A stretch of 64,000 nt of DNA, from the NCBI GenBank assembly GCA_937982565.1, contig CALJLN010000013.1:53670-117669 (forward strand), read 5' to 3'. A program made the translations under genes and the position numbers. The notes below the pieces were generated by a model. It ran no database searches. It saw only the letters and a program-made list of their open reading frames with translations, and was not told the DNA's origin. Within the stretch, counting starts at the first letter, position 1. The number at the start of each line of letters is the position of its first letter. This DNA is from UBA2421 sp002343075. Its GTDB lineage: Bacteria; Planctomycetota; Phycisphaerae; Tepidisphaerales; Tepidisphaeraceae. This document shows positions 59,789-64,000 of this stretch, one piece after another.

Positions 59789-60226
59789 TCATTCCCAGCG
59801 AAAAACGCCCTTGCCCCACGCATAAATATACGCCAGCAGCAGCAATGCGGTGAAAATCAGGATTTCGATCAGCAGCACCGTGCTAAAACCGGCGAACGCG
59901 GGATCGGTCGAAGCGGAGTAGGGGCCGAAAATGGTGGCCCACGGGTAGAAAAAGACGATTTCGACGTCAATTACCAGGAAAATCATCGCGACGATGTAGA
60001 AGCGAACGTTGAACCGCTTCTGTGCATCGCCAAACGGCACCATCCCGCTTTCATAAGTCTCGCTCTTCCCCGCCCCCTGCCGGCTGGGGCCGATAATCAG
60101 GCTGGCAATGATGTTGGTAACCGCAAAGCCAACCGCAATGACAAGCAACATCACGACCGGCAGCCACGCAGACCGCGCGTCGGGCATGAGGGTTTGAGCT
60201 TGGGCGAGGACATACGTGCTAAACAT
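59789..60226 (-). CDS. nuoA: NADH-quinone oxidoreductase subunit A
   Basis: A 145-residue membrane subunit of complex I with three helices (about 20-45, 79-100, 117-137). The family signature is complete: ETYESGMVPFGDAQKRFNVRFYIVAMIFLVIDVE in shorter pieces, with ESG and FLVIDVEIVFFYPW. It helps form the proton-pumping membrane arm. The gene is 6 nt downstream of a glycosyltransferase gene and is not followed by nuoB or other nuo genes, which is unusual. Length is slightly more than E. coli NuoA because of an N-terminal extension. Confidence 0.95.
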   Translation of the reverse strand: MFSTYVLAQAQTLMPDARSAWLPVVMLLVIAVGFAVTNIIASLIIGPSRQGAGKSETYESGMVPFGDAQKRFNVRFYIVAMIFLVIDVEIVFFYPWATIFGPYSASTDPAFAGFSTVLLIEILIFTALLLLAYIYAWGKGVFRWE

Positions 60227-60232
60227 ACGATG

Positions 60233-61159
60233 TTAAGATATCCGACTGGCTGTGAGTTCGCTAGTTACGGCGACGTAGCGATCCGCGTTCTGGGTTGGCA
60301 GATAGCGCGCAAGCCGCCTCGATACCTCGTACCTTAGCATTTCGAGTGCCGTACATTGGGACGTCGGCAGATACCGCAAGTGTCGACCTCCCACGTTTGT
60401 GTCACATGCCAGTCGCTTTGCGATGTCAGACGCGAGCCTCTTTCGAAATGTCGCGACGTAGTGGCCAGCAATCAGGTCCGATACATCCGAGTCTGCATTT
60501 ACTATTCGCACATCGTCCGGGTGAATGAGGAGCGTCGATGCGTTTGCGGCAAGAATTGCCCACGCGGTTTGCTCCCGATAATGGTTCAGCACTGGCGGCG
60601 TGTTGAGTCCAAGCACCCACTCAAGCCTGTCCAAATCTAGTATTGACCGGTTCACGACGAACAGGCCGCTGTTCACATAACGACAGCAAGCAATCTTCTG
60701 ACGATAGATCTGCCACGATCGCAGCGAGTATGAGTTGTACATATCGCACGTGAAAACCGCGTTCGCTCGCTCGGGAAGTTTGAACAGGCCCAAGGCCGGG
60801 CGGTAGAACAAGATGTCTGTGTCACAGTACGCAATAATGGGCTCAGCCGAGAGAAGAACTACATCCAGCAACTTGAGCGCCAGCGGATGCTCAGCGCGAT
60901 ACCGTCGCAGCCGCGGATACCTGGTCAATGCAGAAGCCATCAGTTCATCGGCAATCCGGCGGCGCACAACTCGAATTGCGGGAAAATCCTGACAGAGGCT
61001 CTGTTCGTCGGCTTCCGAAAGCGACCCGTCGTCGTGCACCAGAACCTTGGTTCCGGCGGGATTCGCCTTCAATAACGAGGTGAGGCAGGATCGCGCAAAA
61101 CCGACGTGGGCTCGGCACGCTAAAGTGTGCACTTCAGTGACTGGCGCGGGTGTCATCAT
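60233..61159 (-). CDS. Glycosyltransferase-like protein (GT8/nucleotide-diphospho-sugar fold)
   Basis: A 308-residue soluble protein. The fold starts with EVHTLACRAHVGFARSCLTSLL and LVHDDGSLSEADEQSL, and carries a D-x-D motif in AYCDTDILFY near residue 113; NSGLFVVNR near 167 and YREQTAWAILAAN near 194 fit GT-A transferases that act on surface glycans. The donor and acceptor are unknown. Its ATG overlaps the FkbM methyltransferase stop by 4 nt. GC content of this gene and its upstream neighbour is clearly lower than of glmS, which suggests a recent import. Confidence 0.75.
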   Translation of the reverse strand: MMTPAPVTEVHTLACRAHVGFARSCLTSLLKANPAGTKVLVHDDGSLSEADEQSLCQDFPAIRVVRRRIADELMASALTRYPRLRRYRAEHPLALKLLDVVLLSAEPIIAYCDTDILFYRPALGLFKLPERANAVFTCDMYNSYSLRSWQIYRQKIACCRYVNSGLFVVNRSILDLDRLEWVLGLNTPPVLNHYREQTAWAILAANASTLLIHPDDVRIVNADSDVSDLIAGHYVATFRKRLASDIAKRLACDTNVGGRHLRYLPTSQCTALEMLRYEVSRRLARYLPTQNADRYVAVTSELTASRIS

Positions 61160-61917
61160 GATGTTTCAAACGACAACTCTGCGAGCAGCCTGACAGCAAT
61201 TACGTCAACCGGACTGAATGCAATCTCGTACCCAGCAGCAATCAAACGAGATATGACATCCCGTGAAGCGCGACGAGAAAGGTGTTTCCCTTCGTAGCGA
61301 ATGATTGCAGGGGGCGAAGATAGCTGTAATACCTGAGCGACCACCATATCGTCAGATCCTTCACAGTCGATCTGCGCTATGTCGATCTGAGTCACCCCCG
61401 CGTGACCCAGACACGATGCCAGGGTTCTCACCTCCACCTGAATCTCTTCGATATCTGTCTCACGAATCCCCGGTTCGCGCAAGATGACACTTCGGTCGAA
61501 TGAAGCCAGTTGTCCCGTGCGAAGATAATCGCCCCTATCCGGCTTTACTCGAAACATCGTTCTTGAATCGTTGCAGTCACCCAGCGCGGCATTGATAAGT
61601 ATGGCATTAGCCAAATCAGAGCAGTTCGCCTGGAGGCGACGGAATGCCTCTCGTTGAGGCTCGATTCCTATGTAGCGAATTTCATGAAGTCGCACGAGTG
61701 GAAACAACTCGTCGTTTGTCTTCCCGTCGAAGCTGCCGACCTGAACACATGTGAGCGGGGACTTGCGCGCACCCAGATAGGCGACAACCGCTGCAAGTGT
61801 CGGTCTGTAAACACTTGATCGTTGACGCGCCAACTCACGAGGGAGGCGAACCAGCGACGCATCAAACTCTGCGAGGAGATAGTGAACGAACTTCCGCACA
61901 ACGAGTCGCAACCCCAT
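61156..61917 (-). CDS. FkbM-family methyltransferase
   Basis: A 253-residue S-adenosylmethionine-dependent methyltransferase. Motif I is CVQVGSFDGKTNDEL near residue 58, followed by YIGIEPQREAFRRLQANC with the acidic SAM-ribose contact. The end has TQIDIAQIDCEGSDDMVVAQVL, the FkbM hallmark with ID-x-EG. FkbM enzymes O-methylate sugars in glycans or polyketides. The start overlaps the glmS stop (TGATG), and the stop overlaps the glycosyltransferase start. Lower GC than glmS. Confidence 0.85.
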   Translation of the reverse strand: MGLRLVVRKFVHYLLAEFDASLVRLPRELARQRSSVYRPTLAAVVAYLGARKSPLTCVQVGSFDGKTNDELFPLVRLHEIRYIGIEPQREAFRRLQANCSDLANAILINAALGDCNDSRTMFRVKPDRGDYLRTGQLASFDRSVILREPGIRETDIEEIQVEVRTLASCLGHAGVTQIDIAQIDCEGSDDMVVAQVLQLSSPPAIIRYEGKHLSRRASRDVISRLIAAGYEIAFSPVDVIAVRLLAELSFETS

Positions 61918-63785
61918 CACTCCACCGTCACACTCTTAGCCAGATTGCGCGGCTTGTCCACGTTGCAGCCGCGGGCCACCGCGGCATGGTATGCTAATAG
62001 TTGCAGCGGCACCACACTCAACAGCGGCTGCAGCGGCTCGTGCGTGTCGGGGATGTAGATGACGTGGTCGCTGTACCGATTAATCTGCGTATCGCCCTCG
62101 GTCGCCACCGCGATGATCTCGCCCCCTCGCGCCCTCACTTCTTCGATATTACTAATCACCTTGTCGTATTGCTGGCCCCGCGTCGCGATGAACACCACGG
62201 GCATGCCCGGGCTGATCAGTGCGATCGGGCCGTGTTTCATCTCGGCGGCGGGCATGCCTTCGGCGTGGATGTAGCTGATTTCCTTCAGCTTCAAAGCCCC
62301 TTCCAGCGCGATCGGATAATGATACCCCCGGCCGAGGAACAGCCAGTTTTCCCGGTCGCAGAACTTCTCGACAATGCCCTTGATGTGCTCGCTGTGCTCC
62401 AGCACGCGGGTCATCTGCTGGGGAATCTCGGTTAAACCTTCAATAAGCTGGCTGCACTGCGGCTGGCTCATGAATTTTCTGCGGCCGATGAAGAGGCTTA
62501 ACATCGTCAGCACGGCTAGCTGGCATGTAAACGCCTTCGTGCTCGCCACGCCGATTTCCGGGCCGGCGTGCAGGTAGATGCCCGCATCGGTCTCGCGGGC
62601 GATGGTGCTGCCCACCACATTCACCACGCCCAGCGCCAGCGCGCCCTTCTCGCGCGCCTCGCGCAGCGCCGCCAGCGTGTCGGCGGTTTCGCCGGACTGG
62701 CTGATCGCGATCACCACGGTGTTTTCCTCCACCAGCGGATTGCGATAGCGAAACTCGCTCGCGTAAGTCGCTTCGGTGACAACCTTGGCAAGGTCTTCAA
62801 AAAGGTAATCGCCCACCAGCCCGCTATGCCATGCTGTGCCCTGCGCGGTGAGCACGATGCGACGCGCCTTCACCAGCTCCTTGGCAAAATTGGCCACCCC
62901 GCCCAGCACAATCCGGCCCTCTTTCTGATCGAGCCGCCCGCGCAGGCAGTTCCGCACCGCCGAAGGCTGCTCGAAGATCTCCTTGAGCATGAAGTTTTCG
63001 TAATCGCCCAGTTCATACTCGTCGAGCGTATGTTCCAGTTGCGTGATCGTCGGCGTGATCTCGATGTCGTTGATGGTGGTCGTCTTGAAGCTGTCGGGCT
63101 TCAGAACGGCCATCTCATTATCGGCAAGGTAAATCACCCGGCTGGTGTGTTCGACGATCGCGCTCGCATCAGAAGCAACAATGTATTCATCATCCCCCAC
63201 CCCGATGATCAGCGGCGAACCCTTGCGCGCCACCACGAGCGTATCGGGCTCATCCCGGCACACCACCGCGATGCCGTAAGTCCCCTCGACTTCGTGAAGC
63301 GCAAGCTGCACCGCTTTGCCCAGCAGCGAAGAACCATTGCCGTTGCCGCGGGCGTGCAACTCGGCATAAAGATGCCCCACCAGCACCGCCAGCACTTCGG
63401 TATCGGTCTGGCTTGAAAAGGTGTGGCCCTTGTCGGAGAGAAACTGCTTGAGCGCGTGATAGTTTTCGATGATCCCGTTGTGCACCAGCGCGATGCGCCC
63501 GGGGTTATCCGAGTGTGGGTGCGCGTTCGCCTCGGTAACCCCGCCGTGGGTCGCCCAGCGGGTGTGGGCCATGCCAATGGAGCAGTCGGGCAGCCTGGCG
63601 GTCGACTCGATGGTGTGTTCGAGCACACTAATGCGCCCCACCGCCCGTCGAATGTGCAGGTTGGAATCGCCGTCAATGACAGCCATCCCCGCAGAATCAT
63701 ACCCGCGGTACTCCAGCCGCTTCAGCCCTTCAATCAACACCGGCTGAGCGATCTTCCTTCCGACGTATGCAACGATTCCACACAT
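61917..63785 (-). CDS. glmS: Glutamine-fructose-6-phosphate aminotransferase (isomerizing)
   Basis: A 622-residue enzyme that makes glucosamine 6-phosphate for peptidoglycan and lipid A. The N-terminal glutaminase domain starts MCGIVAYVGRK with Cys2 as nucleophile, followed by LEYRGYDSAG, AHTRWATHGGVT and NGIIEN. Two SIS domains follow (ISQSGETADTLAAL, GRGYHYPIALEGALKLKE) and the C-terminal loop KPRNLAKSVTVE is intact. GGAG lies 9 nt before the start, and a promoter lies about 70 nt upstream. It heads a tight unit with FkbM methyltransferase, glycosyltransferase and nuoA genes. Confidence 0.97.
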   Translation of the reverse strand: MCGIVAYVGRKIAQPVLIEGLKRLEYRGYDSAGMAVIDGDSNLHIRRAVGRISVLEHTIESTARLPDCSIGMAHTRWATHGGVTEANAHPHSDNPGRIALVHNGIIENYHALKQFLSDKGHTFSSQTDTEVLAVLVGHLYAELHARGNGNGSSLLGKAVQLALHEVEGTYGIAVVCRDEPDTLVVARKGSPLIIGVGDDEYIVASDASAIVEHTSRVIYLADNEMAVLKPDSFKTTTINDIEITPTITQLEHTLDEYELGDYENFMLKEIFEQPSAVRNCLRGRLDQKEGRIVLGGVANFAKELVKARRIVLTAQGTAWHSGLVGDYLFEDLAKVVTEATYASEFRYRNPLVEENTVVIAISQSGETADTLAALREAREKGALALGVVNVVGSTIARETDAGIYLHAGPEIGVASTKAFTCQLAVLTMLSLFIGRRKFMSQPQCSQLIEGLTEIPQQMTRVLEHSEHIKGIVEKFCDRENWLFLGRGYHYPIALEGALKLKEISYIHAEGMPAAEMKHGPIALISPGMPVVFIATRGQQYDKVISNIEEVRARGGEIIAVATEGDTQINRYSDHVIYIPDTHEPLQPLLSVVPLQLLAYHAAVARGCNVDKPRNLAKSVTVE

Positions 63786-63852
63786 AAGCCCATTCTCCGT
63801 TTATCGGACCGGCCGACGAATCAGACGTGACGCCTCACCTGACGGGAGCCCG

Positions 63853-63880
63853 AGTTTAGCCCACTCAGGCAAGACGACAA
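63853..63880 (-). promoter_or_regulatory. Candidate glmS promoter
   Basis: On the minus strand TTGTCG (63880-63875), a 16-bp spacer and TAAACT (63858-63853) make a sigma-70-like promoter, giving a leader of about 60 nt with a Shine-Dalgarno sequence. No glmS ribozyme fold was recognised in the leader. Confidence 0.45.
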
Positions 63881-63885
63881 GAGAA

Positions 63886-64000
63886 ACATCGACGGAATCG
63901 GAAGTTGCAGTGAGATCGGGGGTGCAATCTTTCATAATTATCCGCGGGCTGAAATCGGCGGGGTACAAAGAGCTCGACAAGAATCTACTTGACCCCCCCC
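63886..64000. other. Window edge, upstream of glmS
   Basis: No gene is seen here. The last 8 bases are a run of C, which may be natural or mark a poorly read end. Confidence 0.4.

Noticed and set aside
63786..63850. A glmS ribozyme in the glmS leader
   Set aside because: The leader is too short and shows no sign of the ribozyme core; the element is known mainly from Firmicutes.
1..64000. tRNA or rRNA genes, CRISPR arrays, transposases, integrases and phage genes
   Set aside because: None was recognised by reading; a covariance-model search would be needed to exclude small RNAs.

Overview
The window looks like a chromosomal segment of a planctomycete, most likely of the class Phycisphaerae. 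The reasons are high GC (about 60% or more over most of it), an exported protein ending in a PEP-CTERM sorting signal, many small exported proteins with no recognisable family, a two-lobed 6-carboxytetrahydropterin synthase of planctomycete type, and a Gram-negative envelope gene set (lpxB, lpxD, murJ, mrdA, rodA, glmS). No plasmid, phage or insertion sequence genes were recognised. No tRNA, rRNA or CRISPR was recognised by eye.

Layout. 1-4.3 kb: the 3' end of a LacI regulator followed by a secreted glycoside hydrolase, a PqiA-like membrane protein whose 3' end carries a hairpin repeat, a two-TM protein, and a DUF4394-like PEP-CTERM protein on the opposite strand. 4.7-7.6 kb (minus): an ABC exporter half and two Cys-rich exported proteins. 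8.1-11 kb: a three-gene overlapping unit ending in mtnA, convergent with gyrB. 13.6-19.1 kb: the pterin synthase, then a minus-strand unit of two GT-C glycosyltransferases flanking a membrane-anchored EEP-family phosphohydrolase, and a tiny exported anchor protein. 19.2-27 kb: an orphan DNA methyltransferase, thiE-murJ, small membrane or lipoprotein genes, recJ. 27.1-32.7 kb: a Phd/PIN toxin-antitoxin pair, transaldolase, and the elongasome pair mrdA-rodA. 32.7-43.4 kb: further GT-C and YfhO-type membrane glycosyltransferases, an exported GyrI-like protein, an IMPase-family phosphatase, a self-inhibited Fic protein and an arabinokinase/galactokinase-like GHMP kinase. 43.4-53.5 kb: an ABC-F protein, lpxD, xylulokinase, a Uma2 nuclease, lpxB, a YkgJ cysteine-cluster protein, a PilZ protein and a gamma-glutamyltransferase lipoprotein. 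53.5-64 kb: a gene-poor spacer with six 11-bp tandem repeats, a GT2 polyprenyl-phosphate glycosyltransferase, a CPBP protease, a large GT-C enzyme, and a tight glmS-FkbM-glycosyltransferase-nuoA unit whose two middle genes have clearly lower GC.

How the genes work together. The dominant theme is envelope and surface-glycan construction: glmS makes amino-sugar precursor, lpxD and lpxB make lipid A, murJ/mrdA/rodA make peptidoglycan, a GT2 enzyme can charge a polyprenyl-phosphate carrier, and five or six polytopic GT-C or YfhO proteins can use such donors outside the membrane. A second theme is sugar use (LacI-hydrolase, xylulokinase, transaldolase, arabinokinase/galactokinase-like enzyme).

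A recurring regulatory feature is a TANNNT -10-like hexamer placed 6-9 nt before the start codon, without a Shine-Dalgarno sequence, in front of about ten genes; this suggests frequent leaderless transcription. Other genes carry clear GGAG-type ribosome binding sites. I did not find one large new defence or metabolic system. The best candidates for something undescribed are the GT/EEP/GT unit, the 11-bp repeat array, the Cys-rich exported pair, and the low-GC glycan module lodged between glmS and nuoA.
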